DNA of 5,262 nt from the NCBI GenBank assembly GCA_030616025.1, contig JAUWYD010000102.1, forward strand, positions 1 to 5,262, in the 5' to 3' direction. Shown piece by piece: positions 1 through 5,262 of the stretch. This stretch comes from Chloroflexota bacterium (lineage in GTDB: Bacteria > Chloroflexota > Anaerolineae > UBA7937 > B3-Chlor). How positions within the stretch are numbered: position 1 is the first letter of the stretch; each line of letters begins with the position of its first letter. The notes beneath the pieces are model-generated. The model did not search any database. It saw only the letters and a program-made list of their open reading frames with translations, and had not been told where the DNA came from. The position numbers and the translations under genes were made by a program.

Positions 1-2285
1 TCCATCTTGGAGAGATACTCCGCAAGCTTCCCTGCTGCAAACAGGGCATCGTCGAAGTTGAGAGGTGGATCGTTGAAGAAAATATGGCCACTCAATTCCA
101 CGCCCAGGACCGCATTCTCCTGCCTCATCTTTTGCAGGATGTATGCGTTGCCACACCTGGTCATGAGGGGTATCCCCCCATGGCGCGTAATGTCATCTAT
201 CAACGCTTGAGAGCATCGCACATCCAAGACCACCTTGGCGGGCCCACTATCCAAGAACTCCCTGGCGAGGAGCGCCACGTACTTGTCGGGCAAAACCATC
301 ACTCCGCGTTCGTCAACCACGCCCAGTCTATCTCCATCTCCGTCGAAGCCGATTCCGAAATCGGCCGATTCCTTCACGACCATGGCCTTCAAATCACGGA
401 TGTTGTCCTCGACCAGCGGATCGGGCTCATGGTTCGGAAAGCGGCCGTCTGGCTCGCAGTAGAGACGTACGACCTCGCATCCCAGTTCCTCAATCAGGTG
501 ACTGCCAAGCATACCAGCCGTGCCGTTGCCTCCATCAACCACCACCTTGAGTCTGCGATCGAGTCGTACTCTCTCGCGAATGCAGCCTAGGTACTCGGGA
601 ATGACATCCGTCTCCTCCATTGATCCCTTGCCTATCTCAAACTGATTCTTGGCAATCAGCCGCTCCACGTGCTGCAGCGCCTCCCCAGCGAGAGGATATG
701 GGCCTACCTGAAGCTTGAGACCATTGAACTCCGGAGGGTTATGACTCGCGGTCACCATCACCGCCCCATCGGCGAATGCACTGTCCAAGGCAAAGGAAAG
801 GGCAGGAGTGGGGACGACGCCCACGTCGACGACCTGGCAGCCGGTCGAGAGCAACCCCTCGGTGACGGCGGCGAAGAAGCGCTCAGAAGAAAGGCGCACA
901 TCCCTCCCGACGACCACCTTGTCCCGGCCAGTGCTCCTTTGGATGTAGGTTCCGAACGCTTTCCCGATAGTCTCTATGGCCCCTGTCGTCAAATCAGCGT
1001 CCGCCACGCCTCGGATGTCATACTCTTTGAACACCGCTCGGCTGGCTGACAGCTTAGCCTGGAAAGCATAGTCTCGCAGAATCCCCGAAACGGCCTCAGT
1101 CAGCTTCAGCGGATCGTGCCGGAGAACGGTTTTCTTTGTACCGTTGGAGCCCTCCCCCACCACTTCCTGCACCAAGTCCCTCTCGATTAGTAGCGCCCCT
1201 TCGACCAGCACTAGCTCCTCTGGCGTATCCTCGAACAAGATGATCTGGGTGGCATCCTTGACGACCGGGACAGATCCTACAGGCTCAGCGGATACGCTTC
1301 GGTACCTGGCCAGAACCGAATCCGTGATCTCTTCGGTTCTGCTGACCAGCACGTAGTCCAGCCGGAATCCGCAGCTGTTCTGAATAGCCCTCACATGATC
1401 GGCGACGGTATAGCCCTCGGTCAGGCCGGGCTGCGTCATGATGTTGCACACGAGTATCTTCCTGGCCGAAGTCCTCTTCACAACGTCGTTGATCTCGGGA
1501 ACCAGCAGGGCGGGGATGATGTTGGTGTACAAGGAGCCCGGTCCGATGACCACAGCATCGGCCGACTCAAGCGCCTCCACCACCTCAGGGGATGCCGCCA
1601 CTTGAGTTTCAGGCCCCTCATCAGTCCTGGATTGTAGCCACACTTTGTCGATGGGAGCATCATTCAGTCTGGAAAGGATCGCCGATTCGCCTTCGAGGGT
1701 CTGCCCATCTTCAAGCTTCGCGCACAACTGCACCTTGTCTGTGGTGGGAAACAGCACTTCCTCACCCGAAGTACCAAGCCCTCGCCGCAGCTTGGCGAAA
1801 GCAGTTCCGCTACCCACTGGGGGCACAACCCCGGTTATCCGCCAGGGAACCTCCTTGGCGATTCGCAACAACATGGACAGCCCTTCCGTGCCCGCGAATA
1901 CCACGACCTTCGACCTCTCTGTGGGTCCGTGATAGTAGTCATACACCAGGTCAACGAGGCTCTCATCCCTCGTCTTGTGGGCTACAAACGGGGCGATCAA
2001 AGTATGACTCAACTTGATGAACGAGACTACCAGTAGAGTTACACCAACGGTTCCCAGCAGTATGCCTCGCTGCACGTGGGGGATGAACTGCAAAGTCAGG
2101 TAGTAGACGTAGGAGGGGAACGGCGCCGTGCGATAGAGGTGGACTAGCACGTAGGCAAGACCCAGGCTCAGAAGCAAGATTCCGAAGAAGAGCGCCAGCA
2201 GCCAGCGTTTGATGTGCCACCCGGGCAATAGTAACCTTAGTACTCTGCTGCTCCTCAACCGTTCTCTCATACTACCCATCGCCAT
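1..2285 (-). CDS. Membrane-anchored YvcK/CofD-like domain fused to a phosphomannomutase/phosphoglucomutase (C-terminus beyond window)
   Basis: One open frame runs from ATG 2285 to the left edge, at least 761 residues with no stop. Seen: a basic N-terminus, hydrophobic segments at about 28-50 and 74-91, and a CofD/YvcK-type domain at about 126-404. That domain carries GPGSLYTNIIP (248-258), CNIMTQPG (280-287), EGYT and ADHV, and ends with VLRH (387-390). A sugar-phosphate mutase follows from about 418: EYDIRG (421-426), TASHNP with the phosphoserine S514 (512-517), the metal loop DGDGDR (648-653) and the sugar-contact motif ELSGH (730-734). The fourth mutase domain lies outside the window. Known: YvcK/GlmR proteins bind UDP-GlcNAc and influence amino-sugar and cell-wall synthesis; these mutases interconvert hexose 6- and 1-phosphates. 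Inferred: both catalytic parts are cytoplasmic and the mutase is active. The N-terminal half of the YvcK domain is degenerate (see findings). M3 and M6 are alternative starts; an in-frame TAG lies seven codons upstream of M1, and no start has a strong ribosome site. The 66-base gap after the preceding mutase gene suggests co-transcription. Confidence 0.88.
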   Translation of the reverse strand, partial: MAMGSMRERLRSSRVLRLLLPGWHIKRWLLALFFGILLLSLGLAYVLVHLYRTAPFPSYVYYLTLQFIPHVQRGILLGTVGVTLLVVSFIKLSHTLIAPFVAHKTRDESLVDLVYDYYHGPTERSKVVVFAGTEGLSMLLRIAKEVPWRITGVVPPVGSGTAFAKLRRGLGTSGEEVLFPTTDKVQLCAKLEDGQTLEGESAILSRLNDAPIDKVWLQSRTDEGPETQVAASPEVVEALESADAVVIGPGSLYTNIIPALLVPEINDVVKRTSARKILVCNIMTQPGLTEGYTVADHVRAIQNSCGFRLDYVLVSRTEEITDSVLARYRSVSAEPVGSVPVVKDATQIILFEDTPEELVLVEGALLIERDLVQEVVGEGSNGTKKTVLRHDPLKLTEAVSGILRDYAFQAKLSASRAVFKEYDIRGVADADLTTGAIETIGKAFGTYIQRSTGRDKVVVGRDVRLSSERFFAAVTEGLLSTGCQVVDVGVVPTPALSFALDSAFADGAVMVTASHNPPEFNGLKLQVGPYPLAGEALQHVERLIAKNQFEIGKGSMEETDVIPEYLGCIRERVRLDRRLKVVVDGGNGTAGMLGSHLIEELGCEVVRLYCEPDGRFPNHEPDPLVEDNIRDLKAMVVKESADFGIGFDGDGDRLGVVDERGVMVLPDKYVALLAREFLDSGPAKVVLDVRCSQALIDDITRHGGIPLMTRCGNAYILQKMRQENAVLGVELSGHIFFNDPPLNFDDALFAAGKLAEYLSKM
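93..1032 (-). other. Phosphohexomutase catalytic core inside the fusion protein
   Basis: This is the part of the fusion gene that encodes mutase domains 1 to 3, residues about 418-731. It aligns by eye along its full length with the separate mutase encoded at 2352-3827. Shared blocks include the EYDIRG start, VVGRD, TGC-V-DVGVV-TP, TASHNP, NGLKL, VVDGGNGT, DGRFP, DGDGDR and SGHIFF. The phosphoserine and all three metal-binding aspartates are present. One small departure is seen: the residue just before the sugar-contact glutamate E730 is valine (GVELSGH), where the neighbour has glycine (GGEASGH). The substrate (mannose, glucose or glucosamine phosphate) cannot be fixed from this; the E-x-SGH form fits PMM/PGM better than the GEQSGH typical of GlmM. 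Confidence 0.85.
1074..1908 (-). other. CofD/YvcK-like domain inside the fusion protein, shortened
   Basis: This covers residues about 126-404 of the fusion protein. The C-terminal half follows the YvcK pattern closely: an EDGQTLEGES strand, SADAVVIGPGSLYTNIIP, CNIMTQPGLTEGYT, ADHVRAI and the closing VLRHDP with a TEAV helix. The N-terminal half keeps only the outline: the glycine-rich loop reads FAGTEGLSMLLR where the family usually has IGGGTGLSTLLR. The DDGGSSGRLR loop is replaced by PPVGSGTAFAKLR. Only about 20 residues separate LRRGLG (166-171) from the EDG strand (192-194), against roughly 100 in typical YvcK as I recall it, so the GDIRN segment and the following helices are absent. Nucleotide-sugar binding may be altered or lost. 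Confidence 0.75.
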
Positions 2286-2351
2286 GAAGACTTGCCCCAA
2301 GACCTACAAGCAGACGCTTCTAGCGGCGTTCCCGCACGCGTCGCCAACTGA

Positions 2352-3827
2352 TCATGCGGAAATCTCGAATTTCAACACCCCTGATGAGATCTCCTCGGCA
2401 CAACACTCAGCTAACTCCCTCATCATCAGACCCTGGATCTGCTCCAGCCGCTCGGGAGTCCTTGCCTCGAACACCAGCGCAATGTTCGGGCTTGTGTGGG
2501 AGGCTCGCACCGATGCCCAACCATCCTCAAACTCCAGGCGCAAACCGTCAAGGTCCACGAATTCGAAACGTTGACCAAGGCACTCCCTTATGCGGTCCAT
2601 GACGGCGAACTTGCGTTCATCGGCGCACGGAAGCTTGATCTCGGGCGCAGAGTGGTAGCGGGGGATCTCCCCCACCAAGTCGGACAGCTTTCGCCCTGCG
2701 CTCGACAGCGCTTCGAGAACCTTGGCAGAAGCGAAGATCCCGTCGTCAAAGTCAAAGACCTCATCCTGGAAGAAGATGTGCCCGCTGGCCTCGCCACCGA
2801 TCAGAGCCTTGCTTCTCCTTACCTCGTCCATCACACGGGTGTAGCCTGTAGGAGCCATCCGGGGGACTCCGCCACCCCGCTCGATCACATCTATCAGGGC
2901 GCGCGAGGAAAGCAGGTCGAAGACCACCGTTCCCGGCTCGCGTTTCAGCATCTCCCCGGCAATCACAGCAAGAATGAGGTCACCGGATAAGATCTCAGCG
3001 CCATCGGACACCAGACCCAGGCGATCTCCATCCCCGTCATACGCAATGCCCACATCGGCGTCGTATTCCTGCACCGCGGCGACGAGATCCCGCATGTTCT
3101 CTTCGTCACTCGGATCCGGGAGATGATACGGGAAGCGACCATCCAGATCGCAATACAGCTCCCTTACGTCGCATCCCATCTGTCGGAACAACTCCGGCGC
3201 CACCAGACCGGTGGTGCCGTTCCCACCATCTACGACTAATCGGAAGCTCTTCTCCACCTTCACCCGCCGCTTGATCTCTTCCACGTATTCCTGGGCGATG
3301 CCAGAATCCCCGACAAGACGACCCCTTCCCTCAAGGAAAGGGCCACTTTCTGCCAATCGCCTCAGCGCCTGGATATCCTCGCCACTGAAAGGGAGAGCGC
3401 CCTTGCGCAGCTTCAGACCATTGTACTGGGCAGGGTTGTGACTTGCGGTGATCACGACTCCACCGGCCGCCTCCAGATGCTTCACCGCGAAATAGACCAT
3501 CGGTGTGGTGACCACGCCGACGTCAATGACCTCGCAGCCTGTGCCCAGGAGCCCAGCGATAAGCCCCTGACTGAAGTCGGGGGAGCTGACCCGGCCGTCT
3601 CGACCCACCACAATCCTTCTGCCGCCCTGCTCCTGAATCATGCTGCCATAGGCCGCACCCAGGCGCGTACAGACCTGAGGGTCCAGGTTCTCCCCGGCCA
3701 CACCTCTGATGTCATACTCTCGGAAAATGGTGGGATCCAAGCTCAACTCGGGTTTGCTCGATGATCGCACAAGAAGTTGGAAGGATTGTATAGTAAGTCC
3801 CAGGTGATGGCAAGCTCGTTCAGTCAC
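2352..3827 (-). CDS. Phosphomannomutase/phosphoglucomutase
   Basis: A complete enzyme of the alpha-D-phosphohexomutase family, which moves phosphate between C6 and C1 of hexose phosphates to supply mannose-1-P or glucose-1-P for nucleotide sugars. Seen, numbering from the GTG at 3827 (491 residues): EYDIRG (37-42), the active-site loop TASHNP with S129 (127-132), the metal loop DGDGDR (264-269), the sugar-specificity motif GGEASGH (344-350), and the C-terminal phosphate-binding loop around R441-A-S-H-T (domain 4). All four domains are present, and length from the first conserved block (about 460) is normal. The start is doubtful. The first 30 residues are unlike the family, which usually begins near LDPTIFREYDIRG; no ribosome site precedes the GTG; and a promoter-like sequence lies inside this stretch. 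GTG 3770 or TTG 3746/3740 are alternatives, also without a clear ribosome site. The fusion gene with a second mutase domain follows 66 bases downstream on the same strand. Confidence 0.93.
   Translation of the reverse strand: MTERACHHLGLTIQSFQLLVRSSSKPELSLDPTIFREYDIRGVAGENLDPQVCTRLGAAYGSMIQEQGGRRIVVGRDGRVSSPDFSQGLIAGLLGTGCEVIDVGVVTTPMVYFAVKHLEAAGGVVITASHNPAQYNGLKLRKGALPFSGEDIQALRRLAESGPFLEGRGRLVGDSGIAQEYVEEIKRRVKVEKSFRLVVDGGNGTTGLVAPELFRQMGCDVRELYCDLDGRFPYHLPDPSDEENMRDLVAAVQEYDADVGIAYDGDGDRLGLVSDGAEILSGDLILAVIAGEMLKREPGTVVFDLLSSRALIDVIERGGGVPRMAPTGYTRVMDEVRRSKALIGGEASGHIFFQDEVFDFDDGIFASAKVLEALSSAGRKLSDLVGEIPRYHSAPEIKLPCADERKFAVMDRIRECLGQRFEFVDLDGLRLEFEDGWASVRASHTSPNIALVFEARTPERLEQIQGLMMRELAECCAEEISSGVLKFEISA
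3785..3813 (-). promoter_or_regulatory. Sigma-70-like promoter for the mutase/fusion operon
   Basis: On the minus strand TTGCCA (3813-3808) and TACAAT (3790-3785) are separated by exactly 17 bases, each matching the sigma-70 consensus at five of six positions. Transcription would start near 3778, downstream of the GTG at 3827, which implies that translation begins inside the longest open frame. It could be a chance match. Confidence 0.4.
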
Positions 3828-3850
3828 ATCCGGTGCAACGTCCTGCCACT

Positions 3851-3861
3851 TATGATAGAAT
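3851..3861 (+). promoter_or_regulatory. Possible -10 region for the glutaredoxin/FDR operon
   Basis: TATGAT (3851-3856) overlaps TAGAAT (3856-3861); the latter is preceded by TGA, as in an extended -10 element. I see no convincing -35 at the right distance. The position, just upstream of the first gene of the plus-strand pair, is right for a promoter. Confidence 0.3.
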
Positions 3862-3865
3862 GAGT

Positions 3866-3871
3866 GGGGAG
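3866..3871 (+). promoter_or_regulatory. Ribosome binding site of the glutaredoxin gene
   Basis: GGGGAG lies four bases before the ATG at 3876. It favours that ATG over the in-frame GTG at 3864, which has no purine-rich site upstream. Confidence 0.5.
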
Positions 3872-3875
3872 TGAG

Positions 3876-4187
3876 ATGGCGAGGAACTTCCCTGTCAGAG
3901 ACGCAGATCTGAGCAAGGAGGTTGTGAAACTGAGAAAGGTGAAACTGTACGCTCTGAGCACCTGTGGCTGGTGTAGAAAGACCAAGCGCTTCCTGGATGC
4001 CAACGACGTTGACTACGAATACGAGTACGTTGATCTGCTAACCGGCAACGATAAGGTTCGCGCTCTGGCGGAGGTGGAGCAGCATAACCCCCGGAAGAGT
4101 TTCCCCACGGTTGTCGTACAGAACGGCGATACACAGGTCGTCATCGGCTATGTGGAAAGCCGCTTGCGGGAGGTGCTGGGCCTATGA
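3876..4187 (+). CDS. Glutaredoxin-like thiol-disulfide oxidoreductase
   Basis: A small cytoplasmic thioredoxin-fold protein, 103 residues from the ATG at 3876. Seen: an N-terminal extension of about 20 residues, a first strand KVKLYALST, the redox-active CGWC motif (C30-C33), and the cis-proline loop SFPT (75-78) with a following VVVQNG strand. A glycine (G91) introduces the last helix, at the usual place for a glutaredoxin. Known: such proteins reduce protein or low-molecular-weight disulfides with the two CxxC cysteines. Context: its TGA overlaps the ATG of the reductase gene by four bases, so the reductase is very likely its electron donor; a glutaredoxin-like protein (methanoredoxin) is a reported partner of the Methanosarcina reductase. 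The GTG at 3864 would add four residues. No signal peptide or membrane segment is visible. Confidence 0.9.
   Translation: MARNFPVRDADLSKEVVKLRKVKLYALSTCGWCRKTKRFLDANDVDYEYEYVDLLTGNDKVRALAEVEQHNPRKSFPTVVVQNGDTQVVIGYVESRLREVLGL
4168..4173 (+). promoter_or_regulatory. Ribosome binding site of the FDR-type reductase gene
   Basis: GGGAGG sits inside the last codons of the glutaredoxin gene, ten bases before the ATG at 4184. Together with the ATGA stop-start overlap it indicates coupled translation of the two genes. Confidence 0.5.
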
Positions 4188-4684
4188 GTTCAGAAGAAGC
4201 TCAGGCTTTGCGTCAGCGGTTGAAGAGTGAGGCGGAGGCGGCGGGCTACTTCCTCAATCCCGACATGGATTTCGTCCTGGATCTGATGGAGGGGCTGCTG
4301 ACCAATGAGGAGCGGTATGGCTATCAGGCCTGTCCCTGTCGCCTGGCCGAGGGGACCAGGGAGAAAGACCTGGACATCATCTGTCCCTGCGACTACCGCG
4401 ACCCCGACTTGGACGAGTATGGGGCCTGCTACTGCGCCCTCTATGTCTCCGAGGAGATAGCCCTGGCCCAGAAAGAGGTTGAGCCGGTGCCAGAGCGGCG
4501 TGGCACGGAGCCTGAACCAGTTGGCGAGGAACACGAGGAAGAACTGGTCGGCTTCACGCGCAGCGGCATGCCCGTGTGGCGCTGCAAAGTTTGCGGCTAT
4601 CTGTGTGCCCGATCCCAACCGCCCCTTAAGTGCCCCATCTGCAAAGCAGACAAGGACCGCTTCGAGCGCTTCCCATGGCCGTAG
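4184..4684 (+). CDS. Ferredoxin:disulfide reductase (FTR catalytic-chain type) with C-terminal rubredoxin domain
   Basis: A 166-residue iron-sulfur protein that should pass electrons from ferredoxin to a disulfide on a thioredoxin or glutaredoxin. Seen: an FTR catalytic domain at about 1-98 with CPC (50-52), CPC (67-69) and CYC (82-84); a charged, acidic linker at about 99-121; and a rubredoxin-like domain at about 122-166 with C134-x2-C137-G and C150-P-x-C153. By analogy with plant-type FTR, C50, C67, C69 and C82 would hold the [4Fe-4S] cluster, C52 and C84 would form the active disulfide, and the rubredoxin cysteines would bind one iron. Tyr83 replaces the catalytic histidine of plant FTR (CHC). 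A tyrosine here and a rubredoxin centre are the published features of the Methanosarcina acetivorans ferredoxin:disulfide reductase. Motif spacing (14 and 12 residues) differs from plant FTR (16 and 8). No separate variable chain is encoded nearby. Confidence 0.92.
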   Translation: MSSEEAQALRQRLKSEAEAAGYFLNPDMDFVLDLMEGLLTNEERYGYQACPCRLAEGTREKDLDIICPCDYRDPDLDEYGACYCALYVSEEIALAQKEVEPVPERRGTEPEPVGEEHEEELVGFTRSGMPVWRCKVCGYLCARSQPPLKCPICKADKDRFERFPWP

Positions 4685-4701
4685 GAGCCGCCTCCCGGCC
4701 G

Positions 4702-4724
4702 GCACCTCGCCGAGACCTAGGTGC
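4702..4724 (+). other. Hairpin after the redox operon
   Basis: GCACCT (4702-4707) pairs with AGGTGC (4719-4724) across an 11-base loop. There is no run of T after it, so it is at best a weak terminator or a stabilising 3' stem. Confidence 0.2.
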
Positions 4725-4736
4725 TGACTGCCCATC

Positions 4737-4760
4737 AGGTAGGTGCGATTGCCACTACCT
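4737..4760 (+). terminator. Possible weak terminator hairpin
   Basis: AGGTAGGTG (4737-4745) pairs with CACTACCT (4753-4760), giving eight pairs with one bulged G and a seven-base loop. It lies 53 bases after the reductase stop, which suits a terminator, but no T-tract follows. Confidence 0.25.
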
Positions 4761-4856
4761 TGGAGTGCCAATCCAGCGCGTTCGAAGCCATCGCGTCGGA
4801 GTGGTCCACCCGGGCTCAGCCAACGACACCGGCTCCGGGGAATCCGCGCGTGGCAC

Positions 4857-4885
4857 TTGACAAAGCAAGCTCTTGGTTCTAAAAT
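4857..4885 (+). promoter_or_regulatory. Sigma-70 promoter of the amidohydrolase gene
   Basis: A perfect TTGACA (4857-4862) is followed after exactly 17 bases by TAAAAT (4880-4885), five of six matches to TATAAT. Transcription should start near 4892, leaving an untranslated leader of about 30 bases with the ribosome site. Confidence 0.75.
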
Positions 4886-4910
4886 GGACGATGCTAATCC
4901 TGGGACCGAT

Positions 4911-4915
4911 GGAGG
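4911..4915 (+). promoter_or_regulatory. Ribosome binding site of the amidohydrolase gene
   Basis: GGAGG lies five bases before ATG 4921 and eight before ATG 4924, so it can serve either of the two adjacent starts. Confidence 0.7.
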
Positions 4916-4920
4916 CTGAA

Positions 4921-5262
4921 ATGATGGTGCGGAGTGCTCTGATACAGACTACATGCAGCGCGGACAAGGAGGAGAACATCGCCAGGCACGTCGAGCTCAT
5001 AGAAGAGGCCGCGAATGAAGGCTCGCAAATCACGTGCCTACAGGAGCTATTCTCCAGCCCATACTTCTGCCAGGTACAGGACGCCAAGTGGTACAGCCAC
5101 GTCGAGCCGATCCCCGGACCTACGACGCAACGGATGCAAGAGGTGGCGAAGAGCCACTCCATGGTTCTCGTTCTGCCTCTCTACGAGGAGGAAGCCCCGG
5201 GTCTCTACTATAACACCGCTGTGGTCATCGATGCCGATGGAACGCTCCTGGGCAAGTACAGG
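4921..5262 (+). CDS. Nitrilase-superfamily carbon-nitrogen hydrolase, N-terminal part
   Basis: The first 114 residues of an amidohydrolase cut by the right edge. Seen: the opening strand RSALIQT, the catalytic-glutamate block CLQELFSSPYF (39-49, nucleophile-activating Glu at E42), an EPIPGPTT turn, a VLVLPLYEEEAPG strand-loop, and YYNTAVVIDADG followed by LLGKYR, where the window ends. The catalytic lysine and cysteine of the Glu-Lys-Cys triad should lie just beyond. Known: members with this QELF...YFC and GLYYNT pattern resemble N-carbamoylputrescine amidase and beta-ureidopropionase, which release ammonia and CO2 from N-carbamoyl compounds. The exact substrate cannot be told from this fragment. 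ATG 4924 is an equally good start. The gene has its own promoter, so it need not be functionally tied to the redox pair. Confidence 0.9.
   Translation, partial: MMVRSALIQTTCSADKEENIARHVELIEEAANEGSQITCLQELFSSPYFCQVQDAKWYSHVEPIPGPTTQRMQEVAKSHSMVLVLPLYEEEAPGLYYNTAVVIDADGTLLGKYR

Larger units (their letters stand above)
4685..4920 (+). other. Intergenic region between the redox operon and the amidohydrolase gene
   Basis: This 236-base stretch separates two transcription units. It holds the two hairpins noted separately and, at its right end, a promoter and ribosome site. I see no credible small gene: open frames in it lack ribosome sites and resemble nothing I recognise. Confidence 0.6.

Noticed and set aside
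84..590. Long plus-strand open frames at 84-590 and 669-1049, and others across 1395-2017.
   Set aside because: They lie opposite the fusion gene, whose minus-strand translation carries clear family motifs; the plus-strand translations match nothing recognisable.
1030..1110. The fusion as two adjacent genes with a stop or frameshift between them.
   Set aside because: Codon-by-codon reading across the junction shows no stop, and the YvcK start and mutase motifs are in one frame; only an error in the sequence itself would restore two genes.
2286..2351. A possible terminator in the gap between the two minus-strand genes (GACGC 2313-2317 with GCGTC 2338-2342).
   Set aside because: The stem is only five pairs with a long loop and no T-tract; the genes more likely share one transcript.
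4190..4771. A 193-codon minus-strand open frame opposite the reductase gene.
   Set aside because: It is antisense to a gene with a full set of iron-binding cysteines and has no recognisable domain.
4685..4856. A riboswitch, tRNA or CRISPR element in the largest intergenic gap.
   Set aside because: No repeats, cloverleaf or known riboswitch core could be found; only two weak hairpins are present.
4884..4919. An 11-codon open frame (ATG 4884 to TGA 4919) ending just before the amidohydrolase start, as if a leader peptide.
   Set aside because: It has no ribosome site and begins inside the -10 box of the promoter, so the expected RNA would not contain its start.

Overview
The window holds five protein-coding genes in two blocks that face away from each other, and almost all of it is coding. 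The two left-hand genes read on the minus strand. One is a complete phosphomannomutase/phosphoglucomutase (2352-3827). The other, downstream of it, is a very long open frame that starts at 2285 and runs off the left edge. The three right-hand genes read on the plus strand: a glutaredoxin-like protein (3876-4187), a ferredoxin:disulfide-reductase-type protein with a rubredoxin tail (4184-4684), and the first 114 codons of a nitrilase-superfamily amidohydrolase (4921 to the right edge).

The most unusual item is the long minus-strand gene. One uninterrupted frame of at least 761 codons encodes an N-terminal hairpin of two membrane segments, then a CofD/YvcK (GlmR)-type domain, then a second complete-looking hexose-phosphate mutase catalytic core. 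YvcK and the mutases are normally separate proteins. The YvcK C-terminal signature (VLRH, residues 387-390) lies only about 30 residues before the mutase start motif (EYDIRG, 421-426). The YvcK part is also altered: its usual DDGGSSG loop is not conserved, and the helical segment that should follow is missing. The architecture reads as a membrane-tethered, possibly nucleotide-sugar-responsive mutase, encoded just downstream of a free-standing paralogue of its own catalytic domain.

The right-hand block begins with a thiol redox pair. The glutaredoxin stop codon overlaps the reductase start codon (ATGA), so the two are translationally coupled. The reductase has the FTR-type CPC/CPC/CxC cysteine pattern, but with tyrosine in place of the catalytic histidine, and a C-terminal rubredoxin domain. 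Both are hallmarks of the ferredoxin:disulfide reductase described from Methanosarcina. This suggests an anaerobe or low-oxygen organism that reduces a glutaredoxin with electrons from ferredoxin. After a 236-base gap with weak hairpins and a good sigma-70 promoter, the nitrilase-like gene begins as its own transcription unit.

The organism looks bacterial: Shine-Dalgarno sites, sigma-70 promoters and fairly GC-rich codons. The membrane-anchored YvcK N-terminus resembles forms I associate with Chloroflexota, and a Grx/FDR pair fits an anaerobic member of that phylum. This placement is inference, not proof.
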